NCBI GenBank assembly: GCA_028571685.1 | Contig: CM053164.1 | Coordinates: forward strand, 37,064,501-37,128,500 | Direction of reading: 5' to 3' | From: Heterohyrax brucei | Lineage: Eukaryota > Chordata > Mammalia > Hyracoidea > Procaviidae | Length of the DNA stretch: 64,000 nucleotides | In this document: in pieces, positions 11,441-23,128 of the stretch | How positions within the stretch are numbered: position 1 is the stretch's first letter | How the letters are laid out: every line of letters starts with the position of its first letter | The notes under the pieces: model-generated | Seen by the model: the letters and a program-made list of their open reading frames with translations, nothing else | What the model was told of the DNA's origin: nothing | Database searches by the model: none | Position numbers and translations under genes: made by a program

Positions 11441-12120
11441 GGTTGGTGCATAAATTTGAATAATAGTGGTATTAACTGGTCTTCCTTTGTGTGGATATTA
11501 TCCTATTGCTGACAGCATTGTATTTCAGGATAGATCTTGAAATGTTCTTTTTGATGATGAATGTAACCCAGTCCTCTTCAGTTTGTCATTCCCAGCATAG
11601 CAGATCATAGCGTTATCCAATCAAAGTGACCAGTACCAGTCCATTTCAGTTCCTGATGCTTAGAATATTGACGTTTATGTTTCATTTCATTTTTGACACT
11701 TGCCAATTTTGCTAGATTCATACTTTGTACATTTCATGTTCTGATTATTAATTGATGTTTGTAACTGTTTCTTCTTACTCTGAGTTGTCCTGCATCAGCA
11801 AAGGAAGGTTCTTAGAGCTTGACTCCATCCACATCATTAAAGTTGACTCTACTTTGAGGAAGCAGCTCTTCCCCAATCATATTTTGAGTATCTTCCAACC
11901 TGAGGTGCGCCTCTTCCAGCACTATATCAGTGTTTGGTTGCTATTCATAAGATTTTTACTGATTAATTTCAGAAGTAGACCCCCAGGTTTTTCTTCCTAG
12001 TCTTAGTCTAAAAGTTCAGGTGAAACCTGTCCACAACAGGTGATCCTGCTATTATTTGAAAACCAGTGGCATAGCAACACATAAGCCTCCACAAGATAAC
12101 AGATGGACAAATGCATGAGG

Positions 12121-13037
12121 AATTTTATTCTCTACTTACCAGAAAATATGAATTGATTCTTGTCTTTTTTATATTCTTCATCTAAAAATATTTATTGTCT
12201 TTTTAATATGCCAAGGCTATGCAAAGCAAAGAATATAGAGAGAAACAAGATAGCATGGTGCCTCCCCATGGTCAGCCAGGCCAGGTGCCATCGAGTTGGA
12301 TCCGACTCATGGTAGATGTTTAATTAATGTTGGAAGCTGAAAATAAGCAAATATTATGACAGAAAATAATGTTGTTGTGTGTACATTTTAGGAGGGTCAT
12401 CTGTTGTTAATCATTAGTCTTTGATGTGGTTTCTAAGATTCTTCTATCTGATCAGAATTGTCAAGTGGTTATTTTCCAAATTCTGTCTAGTTCTTTATTT
12501 TCTAATACGTATGTACTCATAGCACTGCTTTGTAGAAGTTATAGCTATTACTACTCTGAATGAATAGTCTGAATACATGCTGACGGTGGTATCCTAGGAG
12601 AGGCTCAGTTTGTTTTCCTGGTATGTACACTATGTACTTGAACTCTTAAAACATAATACAATTATTTGTTTTTACAATTGTAAGTGTATCATTTTAAAGC
12701 TTTTGACACATTCAAGGTGAAGTTAAGCTGGGCAAGTGTATTTATTAAATTCTTTCAGGGAATAGTACCTTGAGTGAAAAAGAACATAGCTTCCACAAAC
12801 CAAAGCCACACCGTGGTGAGATTTGTTTCAAAAGGAATTAGGCTCCTCTGTAGCCCCATTTCTTGGCTGGCTTGGCTTGGCGTAGCCCCATTTCAGTAAT
12901 TTAGGCAAGAATTTTTCTTAAGTCTTTGTATAGGTAAGCATAAAGCACCCAATTCTGTATCAGATTTAAAAGATATTTGTAGCAGTTAAGTCTGTTTGGT
13001 TGTAAATAACAAAGATCATTTTAAAGGGGCTTAAGCA
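12121..13037. other. Unassigned sequence with a short AfroSINE fragment
   Basis: About 12277-12316 ('ggtgccatcgagttggatccgactcatgg') matches the 3' region of AfroSINE on the minus strand. The rest is AT-rich, with no gene or recognised repeat. Confidence 0.45.
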
Positions 13038-13039
13038 AA

Positions 13040-13190
13040 AAATCCTGGTGGTGCAGTGGTTTAGAACTATGGCTGCTAACCAAAAAGTTAGTAGTCAGGT
13101 GGTACTCCTCAGAAACCCTGTGGGGAAGTTCTACCCTGTCCTATAGGGTCGCTGTCAAAATTGGCTTAATAGCAGTGGGCTTTTTTTAAG
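13040..13190 (+). mobile_element. AfroSINE
   Basis: It shows 'ggtggtgcagtggtttagaa', 'ggctgctaaccaaaaagtta' and the body 'gttctaccctgtcctatagg', and ends in a T-rich run. It is the first of two SINEs in tandem, same orientation. Confidence 0.88.
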
Positions 13191-13207
13191 CCAAAGAAGA
13201 AAGAGAG

Positions 13208-13375
13208 AGAAGAGTTTCTGAGTGGTGCAGAGGCTGACACACTCAGCTGCTAACCAAAAGACTGGACGTTAGAGTCAGTCCAGAGGCCTTGCAGAAGAAA
13301 GTCCAAGAGCATGATTTCCATCTGACACCACTGGAGTACCCAGGGTTGTAATCAACCCCCTAGCAACTAGTTTTT
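13208..13375 (+). mobile_element. AfroSINE, variant with a different middle segment
   Basis: It shows 'gagtggtgcagaggctgaca' and 'cagctgctaaccaaaagact', then a middle segment ('cagaggccttgcagaagaaa') unlike the standard body. The same module occurs at 19454. It looks like the longer AfroSINE subtype and is partly degraded. Confidence 0.7.
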
Positions 13376-14035
13376 GTAAGCAAAAAGGGGATAGTTTATT
13401 ATGAGGAGTGGCTCAAGGTTGCCAAGAGCAGGTATGGAGTCATGCAAAGTGGAATTAGCAACTGCACACTTTCCAGCACTTTCTGGTTCGTATCTCTACA
13501 CATGTACTATGTTTTCTTTCTGCAGACTGACTTCTTTCCTTCCCCAGTTCTTCTCAGAGAAAGGTGGTACACTTTCCTCACCCCACCTCATCCCCATCTC
13601 TGTTAAAGGTCTAGCCGCATTAAGGAAAATTGAATCTCTCAATTTCAATTCCAGATTTCTTGGCATGGGACTTGATTGGCCCAACTTGGGTCAGGTTCCC
13701 ATTTCTGGTCCAATTAACTGAGTGGACTTAAGCCACATAAACAAGTCTGCTGGGATGCTACTCTCATAATTTTGGGGTTGTAATGTGTGCAGGCCAAGGG
13801 GAAAAGAAGGACATTATGAACTAGGCAGATACCACAAATGATGATTTTTAATGAAAATAAAGTATATATTAAAATCTTTCTGCAGTTCACTAGTTTCCTG
13901 GAGACTTGTTACAATGGCTTGATGTATTTTAGTTCACTTAGGTGCTTAGAGAGAATCTAGGTGATATCAAAAGGTTTTGTGTTATTTGATTCTGTCATTT
14001 GAGATAAGGGAAAATAATTAAAACAACATCACGAC
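13376..14035. other. Unassigned sequence
   Basis: There is no supported gene. The 106-codon frame at 13401-13721 has no domain that I recognise and no sign of being an exon. The segment near 13660-13730 ('cttgattggcccaacttggg') has the look of a very old repeat, but I cannot name it. Confidence 0.4.
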
Positions 14036-14049
14036 TCTAGCAGTCTTTT

Positions 14050-15352
14050 TTTTTTAATTTTTTATTTAATATAACTGAGTGAAAATGTACATTCCCGTAT
14101 AAACTTACATACCCACCTACATGCAGCTTCCACTGCTCTCCCTGCCCAGTGACAGCACACTATTCCTCTCTGCTCCATACATGTCTCCTTCTCCCAACAG
14201 TCTCTTTTTTCCCTCCTCTCCACCCACTCTCCTTCCTCCAGCCAGAGATCAGCAGGATGACATCCTATAGATGTATAGAACCATAAAGTGCATCCAATAT
14301 ATGGTCACTGCATCACCAAGTCCAATCCATTCCTGTCCGAAGCATGGACCTTCGTTATGATTTATGGTCAAGGGCAGCATCAGGGCAAGGGGCCATGCTC
14401 CCAGGGAAACCCCGAAACCACTGGACCATCAGTTCAGGTCTTTTAGTGGGGATCTCAGGGTGCACCCCTTTTTATTCTTGTGTTGCCAGTGAGACTCAAC
14501 TTAGTGAGCTCCATCACAGCTATCACTGGTGGTGGCTGGGCACCATCTGGTTCTTCTGGTCCCAAGTCGATGTAGGCACCCACTCTTGTGGGTTTCTCTG
14601 TCTTCTAGGTTGTCTTTACCACATTTCATTTTGGTCCTCGGTGAGTATCCGTTCCTGCTGAGTTGGGACCATTTGCTGTGCCCTCGGATGGCAGCTTGGC
14701 AGCTTTTAAGACCCCAGACGCCACTCACCAATGTGGGGTACAGAGAGCCCTCTTAGCAAAACGCTAGTTGTGCCAATTGGCCTCGCTTTCGCACCCCCTG
14801 CCCCAGCTACTCTATCCTTGCAATATTGGGTTAAGATGAAAGGAGTACTCATGTTTAAGTCCACTTAATATTGTTCTTGTTTCTAATGTGTGCTATCACC
14901 GATTTCACCCAACCAGATACCTAGCAACTATCTAATTTAAACCCTCCCCCCTCCTTCCCTCCTTCCCCTTCCTTGCAGCTATCAAAGAGTCTTTTCTTCT
15001 ATACACAAATCTGTTTTTGAGATCTTATCGTAGAGGTCTCATACAGTATTTGTCCTTTTGTCACTGACTACTCTCACTCAACATAATGTCTTCCAGTTGA
15101 AACCAGGTTAGGAGATGTTTCCTGGAATCATCGTTATTTTTTATCATTGCGTAGTGCTCCATTGAGTATATGTACCACAGTTTACCTATCCATTCTTCTA
15201 TTGTTGGGCATCTGGGTTGATTCCACCTTTTTGCTATTGTGGACTGTGCCGCGATAAACATTCTGGTGCATGTGTCCGTTGGTGTGAAAGGCCTTGATTC
15301 TGTAGGATATATTCCAAGTAGTGGAATTACTGGGTCAAATGGTATATCAATA
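14050..15352 (-). mobile_element. 5'-truncated L1 (3' UTR and ORF2 end) with target duplications
   Basis: Minus-strand L1 3' end: T-rich tail at 14050-14064, 3' UTR, then the ORF2 C-terminus (stop near 15061, with 'WNQPRCPTIEEWIGKLWYIY'), truncated at 15352. A perfect 14-bp duplication, tctagcagtctttt, flanks it at 14036-14049 and 15353-15366. This is a textbook truncated L1 insertion of the same family as the full-length copies. Confidence 0.95.
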
Positions 15353-15366
15353 TCTAGCAGTCTTTT

Positions 15367-15903
15367 CACTTCAGGATTAATTCCTGGAAAAGTGGCAGTG
15401 ACAGTGTTAGAAGATAAAAAGAAAAATACAAAATTCCACCTTTGAACCGACAAATCCTTGTCATATGCTAACTCCTTAACAAAAAAGTCACTGAATTTTG
15501 TACCTTTCCAGTTTAGCCTTGTCTTTAATTTGATGTAGTGTGTAGTCTGAATTGATTTGCTTCTGTAGTGTATACAGTAAGCCTTGGGGTGGGTGTCAGG
15601 TTTTGACATGTACTAAACAGCTTACACTGCACTCTCAATACTTAAAAAAACGTAATTAATGGTTTGGTATTCATTGCTTAGCACAAAACTCTAAGTATAA
15701 TTAACTTTAAGAGCTATTTTGGTGTATGATGAAAGTGAGATGGGAAAAACTTTTCATAGCTTCTTAGAAGGAATCAGCAATGTAGCCAGTGGCTGACACA
15801 CATTAAAATGTGGCATACAGAAGTCTAATTCCTCATGAGTAAAAATAAATGATGTCAACATCAGGTAGTTCTAGTGTTTAGAGTTATTTTTAAAACTTAT
15901 ACT
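15367..15903. other. Unassigned sequence
   Basis: AT-rich, with no gene and no recognised repeat between the L1 and the next SINE. Confidence 0.4.
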
Positions 15904-16065
15904 AGAGGAAACCCTAATGGCATAGTGGTTAAGTGCTTTAGCTGCTAACCAAAAGGTTGGCAGTTTGAATTCACCAGGAGCTCCTTGGAAACACCATGGG
16001 GCAGTTCTGATCTGTCTTAGAGGGTTGCTATAGGTCTAAATCAACTCAGTGGCAATGGATTTGAT
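15904..16065 (+). mobile_element. AfroSINE
   Basis: It shows 'tggcatagtggttaagtgct', 'gctgctaaccaaaaggttgg', a B-box-like 'gcagtttgaattcacc' and the body 'ggcagttctgatctgtctta'. Confidence 0.9.
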
Positions 16066-16111
16066 ACCACCAAAGATGGATTAAGAGTTTAGAGGCTCTA
16101 AATGCTAAAAA

Positions 16112-16290
16112 AGGCGACCTGGAAGTACAATGGTTAAGTGGTTGGCAGCTAACCAAAAGGCTGGTGATTCAAACCCACTCAGCAGCTCTGCTGGAAAGTT
16201 GGTGGTCTGCTTCTGTAAAAATTACAACCTAGGAGACCCACTGGGACAATCCTGTCTGTTACATGGGGTCTCTAGGAGTGAAAAAGCATC
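16112..16290 (+). mobile_element. AfroSINE, long subtype
   Basis: It shows 'tacaatggttaagtggttgg' and 'cagctaaccaaaaggctggt', then the extra module 'ctgcttctgtaaaaattaca' before 'cccactgggacaatcctgtc'. It stands 47 bp after the preceding SINE, in the same orientation. Confidence 0.85.
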
Positions 16291-16493
16291 TCCACAACAC
16301 TCATCAACAGCAAACACTGAAAGCACCTATGCCTGGAGTTTAAAAATGAGCAAACCACAGCCTTTCTAAATTTTAAAAGTGTCAGGGAGTCCAGCAAAGT
16401 TCTGTGATTTGTTTGTTTTATAATTCTCCATGATGACTAGTTCAATACCTTTAAAAAAAAAAAACTCTGTAATGTTGAAATCCTTCCAAATAA

Positions 16494-16494
<1 letters not shown>

Positions 16495-16528
<34 letters not shown>

Positions 16529-16537
16529 TGCGCGCGC
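16495..16537. repeat. (TG)n/(CG)n microsatellite
   Basis: About fifteen TG units (16495-16524) run into a CG-rich alternating tract (16525-16537). Alternating purine-pyrimidine DNA of this kind can form Z-DNA. The adjacent A-run at 16453-16464 may be unrelated. Confidence 0.95.
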
Positions 16538-16897
16538 CCATGTTTGTGTGCTCAAGGCAGGCCATTGCTTTGCCAGTGTTCTAAGAATGTTCTTAGTCTG
16601 CTTTTGGAGGAGATCCAGCAGTGAGTACACATATTCTTCAGACTTGACAATGTTAAATAGACTGTGTGGCCTTCGGTTTTAACCTTGAAAATTCAGGATA
16701 GGTAAGGTAGCAGCCTGAGGGGCAACTACAGTAACACCCCCTAAAAACAGAGAGCTATGCCCCGTATCTGCCACCTTGTGTGGTAGTGGCTCAGTTTTGT
16801 ATCTGAGCACAAGAATTTCATACAAGTGGGATTCCAACTCAGGAACAAGTAGTGGTTGTAGAAAGCCTCATGTGGCAGGTTTTAGCTTCTTCACTAC
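16538..16897. other. Unassigned sequence
   Basis: About 360 bp between the microsatellite and the next LTR. I see no gene or named repeat. Confidence 0.4.
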
Positions 16898-17616
16898 TGT
16901 TTCAGTGAGCTAATGCTGCTCTGGAAACTCTGGTGGTGTAGTGGGTGAAGTGCTACGTCTGCTAACCAAAAAGTCAGCAGTTCACGTCTGCCGGGTGCTC
17001 CTTTGGAAACGCTATGGGGCCGTCCTACTCTGACCTCTGTGTTCACTATGAGTCAGACCCAGCTCAAGAGCAGTGAGTGTTTTGTTGTTGTTTGTTTGTT
17101 TTTAATGCTACTCTAACAGAGATAGCACAAGTAAATGGCTTTAACAGAGGAAAGTTTCTTCTTACACAGTCTGGTAGGTTTCAAGTCTGAATTCAGGGTG
17201 ACCATTTCAGGGGAAGGCTTTCCCTCTGTTGGCTCTGGGAGAGACTCCATGTATTGCATCAGTCTTTGTCCAGGGAGCATCTTGGTGCAGGAACCTCAGG
17301 TCTGAAGGAAGCGCTCTTCTCCTGGTGCTGCTTGCTTGATGGTGTGAGGTTCCCAACTCTTTGTTTGCTTCCCTTTCCTTTTTTTCTTTTGTAGGATAAA
17401 AGGTGGTGCAGCGAGCCACACTCCAGGGAAACTCACTTTAGAGTGGAGCAGGGAGGTGACCTTAGGAAGCGGTTTATAGTTGCACTGTAATCCTCTTTAA
17501 CATACAGCATAGAGATATCACAAAATGGAGGACAATCGTAAAATATTGGGAATCATGGCCCAGGCAAATGGCTACACATATTTTTTTTGTGGGGGGACGC
17601 AGTTCAATCCATGACA
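16898..17616 (-). mobile_element. MaLR-like solo LTR carrying an AfroSINE
   Basis: Same LTR family as 10929-11440, with matching ends (tgtttcagtgagc to atccatgaca, i.e. TG..CA on the minus strand). A perfect 5-bp duplication, actac, flanks it at 16893-16897 and 17617-17621. About 25 bp inside, an AfroSINE has inserted at 16923-17103. The short sequence aatgctgctct is repeated as aatgctactct after the SINE, which is the SINE target duplication. Confidence 0.88.
16923..17103 (+). mobile_element. AfroSINE inside the LTR
   Basis: It shows 'ggtggtgtagtgggtgaagt', 'gtctgctaaccaaaaagtca' and the body 'ctatggggccgtcctactct', and ends in a TTG-rich run (17079-17103). It is younger than the LTR. Confidence 0.88.
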
Positions 17617-18590
17617 ACTACCAACAACACCCACTTGCCCCCAGATAGAAAATATTTTCTCTAATTAAAAAAACTGCATTTAATGAATAATACAGTTTGT
17701 TGCGTGCCACATGAGAGTACATAAAAGATGCCCCTTAAGAATGGGAAACTAATGAAATAAGATCATAAGCACTCTGAAATAAGATAAAATAAGATTTAAA
17801 CTATCTGAACACAAATTACAGAGGATAAGTAGGTAAAAAATTATACAAATGGAGTATGACTGTATATACTAAGAATGTAAACTAAAGAAAATGTAGGTTT
17901 GTTAGCCTGGAAAGCTGGTTTTTTAAAGGAAAAAAAGGACAGTCTGTGAGGTAAATTTTGCCCGTGCCCATCTAAACCTTGTCCTAGGGAAAGGAAATCT
18001 CAGGCTATGGTATTTCTGGAACCGTTCACAAAGCAATGTTTACAGAGGGAAAGGCTGCTTAGCTACATGTCTAATTTAGCCTAGTTCCATTCACTTTTAA
18101 GTTACTACCTGCCCCTCCCTTGGTGTGATTCTCAGCTCAGTAAACACCATTCTAATCACAATTTGGTTCCCTGTGTAGGTCACCCCAAAGGAAAAGAATG
18201 TGCTGGTCATGACTGGAGAACTAGCCCAGTCCAGGTGCCTGTGATAATTTTCATTGCAAATTAATATGTTGTCCTAGTTTATTCATCAGCCTCTGTGAGT
18301 TTCGTTAAGGTGAGAGCTAATCAACTCTTGAGTGATCTGACTAACCAGGTTTTGGAGCCAGCAAGGCAGACAGCCAAGCAACCTCACCAAAAGATGTGAC
18401 CTTTAGACCCAGAAAGGGCCGGGAGTGTGTCTGATTCATCTCCACCCCTCATCTGTAGTCAAGGCCTGGCATTCAACAGAAATTCAGTCTGAACTAGATG
18501 CGCCTTAATATTAAAACACATTTTCTAATTGTAACTTCATCTGGTAATTAATCAAAAGAATATGGTTAACAGTCAAAAATTTTTTTCAAT
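17617..18590. other. Unassigned sequence
   Basis: AT-rich, with no gene, no RNA gene and no repeat that I can name. Confidence 0.4.
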
Positions 18591-19170
18591 AGCTTTTAAA
18601 AATTTTCCCAAATACCTGACATTTATTTTTTAATTAGAAAATAGTTTAAAAACAAAAAAAAACAAAAAAATCCATACTGTGATTATCTAGGGAAAACTAT
18701 AGTTTAAATACGTTATATACCTTTCAGATACTCTTCAGTACGTACAAACAATATAAATTTACATATTTATGTGTTCTGACACAAATGGAATCATACCATA
18801 ATGCAGTTTTGTAGATTGCCCTTTTTAGAAAAAGTTAACAATATTTCTGTCAACAAATATTTCTGTCAATAAATAACCAATGGAATAATTTTTAATGGCT
18901 GCATAGTATCTCCCAACAGAAATGTAACATAACTTAAACATCCCCATATTGTCATTTTGTGTCTTTTTTTTTGGCTGTTTTAAATAACTTTAAAAAGAAT
19001 GTATTTATTATCTCATTAGAATGCATTGTTAGAAAAGCTCTTGCTAGGTCAGAGTGTTGGAATATATAACCAAATTATCCTCTAGAAAAATTACATTAAT
19101 TCATCTGTTCACTAGCAGTGTTTGAAAGGGCCTATTTGCCACTCCCACTTTCTGCAAGTTAGTTTTACAC
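18591..19170. repeat. Possible very old L1-type 3' region
   Basis: Phrases such as 'ggctgcatagtatctcccaa' and 'ccaaattatcctctagaaaa' resemble old LINE or retroposon 3' ends. The likeness is weak and the orientation is not settled. Confidence 0.25.
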
Positions 19171-19453
19171 AATATCACTAGGACTTAGGGTCCTGCAACA
19201 CCCAGGATGCTCAGCAACTCACTGGGACTCCCGATGCAGCCACTCCAGTGAGCATCACCACCACCTCCAGTTCCAGCTAGCATTCCTCCATGCCTGAACT
19301 CCAGGATCTCTTGCCTTCCTTGCAGGCCTTGCAGTCCCTTCAGGGAAACTGTGAATGGGCTTTGGACTGCCAGATAAAATCTAGTATGCCAAGTTAAATT
19401 TGAATTTGAGATCAACAATGGATAATATTTTAGTAAAAGTATGTACCAAACAA

Positions 19454-19600
19454 GGGTCCCTGGGTAGTGCAAATTGTTGATGCTCTCAGCTGCTAACTGA
19501 AAGGTTGGAGCCTACCCAGAGGCACCTTGGAAGAAAGGCCTGGTGACCTACTTCTGAAAAATCAATCACTGAAAAGTCTGCAGCATAGTTTTTCTCTGAT
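19454..19600 (+). mobile_element. AfroSINE, variant subtype
   Basis: It shows 'gggtccctgggtagtgcaaa', 'cagctgctaactgaaaggtt' and the alternative middle module 'cttggaagaaaggcctggtg' with 'acttctgaaaaatcaatcac'. It is degraded at the 3' end. Confidence 0.8.
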
Positions 19601-20439
19601 GCTCATTCAGCTGCTGTGAGCATTTGTGGACTTGAGGGCAACTGGTATGGACCAAATATTGCATGGATCATAGTTACACACAAAAAAAAATTCATTGTTT
19701 CTCTGAAATAGAAACTTAACTGAGTGGCCTGTGTTTTTATTTGCTAAATCTGGCAAACATACCATATATAATTTCATACCATCTGTATATAGCACAATTT
19801 TGTAATCTCATACCATCTCTTTATATATAGCAAAATTCTTCAGAGTATTTATTTAAATAGATGTCTCTTCCATCATCAGCGCCAATACCGATCTTCCCCT
19901 ACATTTCTTTGATAACATTGTTCAGCAAGGAGTTAACCATGTCTTCTCCAGCTGTCATCTTTTCCCAGAAGTACAAAATCTTTATGAGAAAATTATCTGT
20001 GTACCTTGAAAGTCGTAAAAAGGGAGATGTTCATGACATACTTTGGGAATGGTAGGCCACAACACATGTGTTAGGAACCCATTGTCATTTAAAATGTATC
20101 ACTTTGAAATAACATTTTTTTTGTCTCATATAAAAATGTATACACATGTTGTTATGTTAGTTGCAATCCCTAAAATGTGACAGCCCACTCCCCCTTTCCA
20201 CCCTTGGTTCATATGTCCTTTCAGCTGGTGCCTGTCCCTTCCTGCCTTTTCATCCTGTCTCTGGACAGAAGTCACTCATTTGGACTTGTGCAGCTGCTTG
20301 GACTAAGAAGTACACTCCTCCTGAGCATTATTTTATGTTTATAGTCCAGTCCAATCTTGGTCTGAAGAGTGGGCTTTGGGAATGCTTTTAGCTCTGAGTT
20401 AACAGAATGTCTAAGGGCTGTAGCAAACCACTGAGATTG
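19601..20439. other. Unassigned sequence
   Basis: No gene is supported. Short open frames at 19861-20055 and 20161-20391 have no recognisable domain. Confidence 0.4.
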
Positions 20440-20705
20440 GTCTTTTTACATGAATTTGGGTTGTGTTCTGTACTTTTCTTCTGTTCTGTCGGGGACCCTC
20501 CATTGTGTTCCCTGTTTGCGTAGTCATTGATGGTAGCCAGGTACCATCTACCTCTTCTGGTCTCAGCCTGATAGAGGCCCTTGTTTATGTGGCCCTTTTA
20601 TTTCTTGGGCTAGCATTTTCCTTGTGTCATTAGTGTTCTTCATTCTCCTTTGCTGTAAGTAGGTTGGGACCAGTCGATACATCTTAGATGGCCACTGGCA
20701 AGCTA
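20440..20705 (-). mobile_element. Older L1 3' UTR fragment
   Basis: This is homologous, in reverse, to 55975-56230. Examples are 'gtaggttgggaccagtcgat' against 'actggtcccaacccactaga', and 'ggtagccaggtaccatctac' against 'agatgatacccagctaccac'. It is an older afrotherian L1 subfamily than the full-length copies. Extent is approximate. Confidence 0.65.
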
Positions 20706-20774
20706 GAAATAATACAAATATTTTTTTATAAAATTCTAAAGTCGGACCTCAGTTAAACTTTTGGGCCTGCCTTT

Positions 20775-20850
20775 TCAGCCATTTTACCTTGGACAAGGTA
20801 TTTGACCTTTCTGAGTCTCAGTTTTCTCATCTGTAAAGGGCATGCAGTCT
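20775..20850 (+). repeat. MIR core fragment
   Basis: 'accttggacaaggtatttga' followed by 'ctgagtctcagttttctcat' matches the central MIR segment in the forward orientation. Confidence 0.75.
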
Positions 20851-21965
20851 CTTTTGCTAGAACTGGCACTTTCTAATCCTTACTTTTCGCTGCTCTGGAT
20901 CTCACTGGACAGCTTTAATGGTTGGATTACTCTGTAGCTCAGTCAGTTTTTGTGCTTTTATGACACATTCAGAGAACTTTAGATAAAACTCTGGGTAAAG
21001 GAAATATTATTCAGCCTATTCTCTAGGTCTAGAGAATAAAGTGGCTTTAGTATTGAGATATATACTTTATAAGTCAAAATGCATGTAAGTGTATAGTCAG
21101 TCATTTATCATCAAAATTATTCGTATACGTGAAAGAAAAATTTGGGGTCCTAGATCCCAAATAATCTACCAGCTACCTAGATGAATAGCTCACTAGATCT
21201 CTGAGACAAAAATACGTAACGGAGGACAGGACATTATTTACAGTTTTGCAGGCTGGGAATTTGGCCCAATTTCCACTGCTAAACCTGGCACAACTTCAAG
21301 GCCCAGATAAAAGCAGCCCTCTCAAGTACTTCGCCTTCAGGGCCATACCTTGATCTTATCCTGAGAAGGATGAAAAAGAGAATGGAAAGGAAACCAAGTG
21401 AGAGAGCTCTGACTCAGGAAAACCTGGCAAATCCAGCCCAAGCTACATCAGAGATCTACTTTTTAAAATCCAGAGATTTAAATAACAGCCAATTGGAAAG
21501 GGCTTCCCACGCAAAAGCCAATGTTTCTAACCTCTTAGCTCCTTAGCTCCACCCTTAGTAATAAAGCCCCAAATTGTCCTTGACCTGTATAAAGAAAGGA
21601 GTTTGTGGGTGGAAATCCTTGCACTCCCCCTAGAGGTTAGAGTGTATGGCCAAAATTAACAGGCAAATATTATATGTGTGTGGGTGGGGTATAAGGGGTG
21701 GGGTAAGGGGTTCTTTCTGCTAAAGTCAATAAGCCTAGGGGGTTGCTTTGCCCCTGCAGGGAGCTTAACTGACTGCCAGAAATATCCTGTCTGCACCTTC
21801 ATGCCACTGATTCTTCAATCCTTGCTAGTTCTCCACTTGGGACTCATGAAATGGGTAGTTCAACCCTTTTACAAGTGTTTCTCTGATGTTCTAGCCAGGG
21901 AGCTGAAAAACTAGGTCAGGACATTCTAGCAGGGACAACCCAAGTGTTTTTCCAAGTATATGCTA
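20851..21965. other. Unassigned sequence
   Basis: No gene or named repeat is seen. The 78-codon frame at 21678-21914 has no recognised domain. Confidence 0.4.
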
Positions 21966-22065
21966 TGGGCTGCCTGCATAAGAATATCCTGGAGTGTTTG
22001 CTTAAAATGAAGATTTCTGGACCCCACCCCAAACATTCCAAAGCAGAATCTCTAGGAGTGGAGAA
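21966..22065. repeat. MER5-type hAT transposon fragment
   Basis: 'tgcataagaatatcctggag', 'gaagatttctggaccccacc' and 'agcagaatctctaggagtgg' match the half-palindrome of MER5-type non-autonomous hAT elements. This is an old DNA transposon fossil shared by placental mammals. Confidence 0.7.
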
Positions 22066-22596
22066 ATTATCATGGTTATTAAGGTTTCCTTAACTATGGC
22101 TGTACACCCCTCACATCCCTCCATTCTGTATCTCATTTAAAATTATGCCTAATGATATAGTAATCAAACTCATCAGACACATGTCAAAGAGAAAAATTAG
22201 TAACAGACATCTTTGATTTTAAGGTTTTTTAATCCGTGAAACCAAATATTCACTGTAAAGAAATTCCTGGGAATTATTATTCCTACTAGCAGCTTTTATG
22301 TTTCCCAAAGTTGTTGCTCTTTCCTGTTTAAAGCCAGGCTTACTGAATGTGAATTTCGAGAGGTATGGCTGGCTACAGGATCCCCAGAGCACCTAATAAC
22401 CTGAATTAAAATCAGCTGATCTCAGAAAAAAGGGCCAGACAGGGTTCAATCATTATGCAAAGATTAGCCAATAGTTAATCTGTATTTCTCCCTCCTCCTC
22501 TCTTTATTAGCCTCACTGTATCTAGGCTGGCTTGGCCTATCTAGCTTCTTCTAGCCATTTGCTCTTTCTGGAATCAAAATGTCTCCTTATATGCAC
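22066..22596. other. Unassigned sequence
   Basis: No gene or repeat is recognised between the MER5 fragment and the next SINE. Confidence 0.4.
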
Positions 22597-22758
22597 AGGA
22601 GCCCTGGTTGCGCAGTAGTTAAGAGCTTGGCTGCTAACCAAAATGTCAGCAGTTCAAACATACCAGCCACTGCTTGGAGACCTTACTGGGCATTTCTGTT
22701 CTGTACAATGGGATCACTATGAGCCAGAAATAACTTGATGGCAATGGATTTTTAAATA
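22597..22758 (+). mobile_element. AfroSINE
   Basis: It shows 'ggagccctggttgcgcagta', 'ggctgctaaccaaaatgtca' and a 3' end of 'taacttgatggcaatggatt'. It is close to the full consensus length. Confidence 0.92.
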
Positions 22759-22989
22759 AGCTATATGCATGTAGATTAGCTGCTCAAAATAAACCTTGTG
22801 TTTCAATTTCAGCTTTATTTTTAACACAGGGTTACATATATAATGAACACCATATAATAATCATACATCACATTAGTCTTTTACCCTGAAAACAGAACAC
22901 CTTTTCTTTAATCTCTTAAATCTAAATTCTTGAATATGTAGAAAATGGTTTTCTTCTCCCTTTCCTATCTTGTTATTTTCAGTCTAGAT

Positions 22990-23128
22990 ACCAGAAACCA
23001 AACCCACTTCAGTCAAGTCTCTTCTGGTTCATAGTGACTCCATATACAAAATAGAACTGCCCCACAGAATTTCAAAGGAGTCCCTGGTAGATTGCAGCAG
23101 ACCTAGCACTTACCGACTATGCTAACAG
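22990..23128 (-). mobile_element. AfroSINE, minus strand
   Basis: It shows 'aaccaaacccacttcagtca', 'agaactgccccacagaattt' and 'gacctagcacttaccgacta'. It is moderately diverged. Confidence 0.85.

Larger units (their letters stand above)
1535..12120 (-). mobile_element. RTE/BovB-type LINE, minus strand, split by three later insertions
   Basis: RTE sequence is present at about 1535-3042, 3196-3629, 10774-10928 and 11441-12120. Read on the minus strand, the pieces run from the 5' region (12.1 kb) through the APE-type endonuclease (around 3.4-3.6 kb, remnant of the KWFCTHELHRMEYTGMKLT type) to the 3' end near 1.54 kb. The 10840-10910 segment is clearly homologous to the start of the RTE at 52.6 kb ('atcaatttcggactgcagaag' against the complement of 52.68 kb). 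The coding region is full of stops. The element is interrupted by an AfroSINE, a full-length L1 and a solo LTR, so it is older than all three. It may be an old 5'-extended copy, because it reaches further upstream than the copy at 52.6 kb. Confidence 0.8.

Noticed and set aside
13401..13721. A 106-codon frame in otherwise unassigned sequence as a host gene
   Set aside because: No domain, no splice-site pattern that I can defend, and length within chance for this region.
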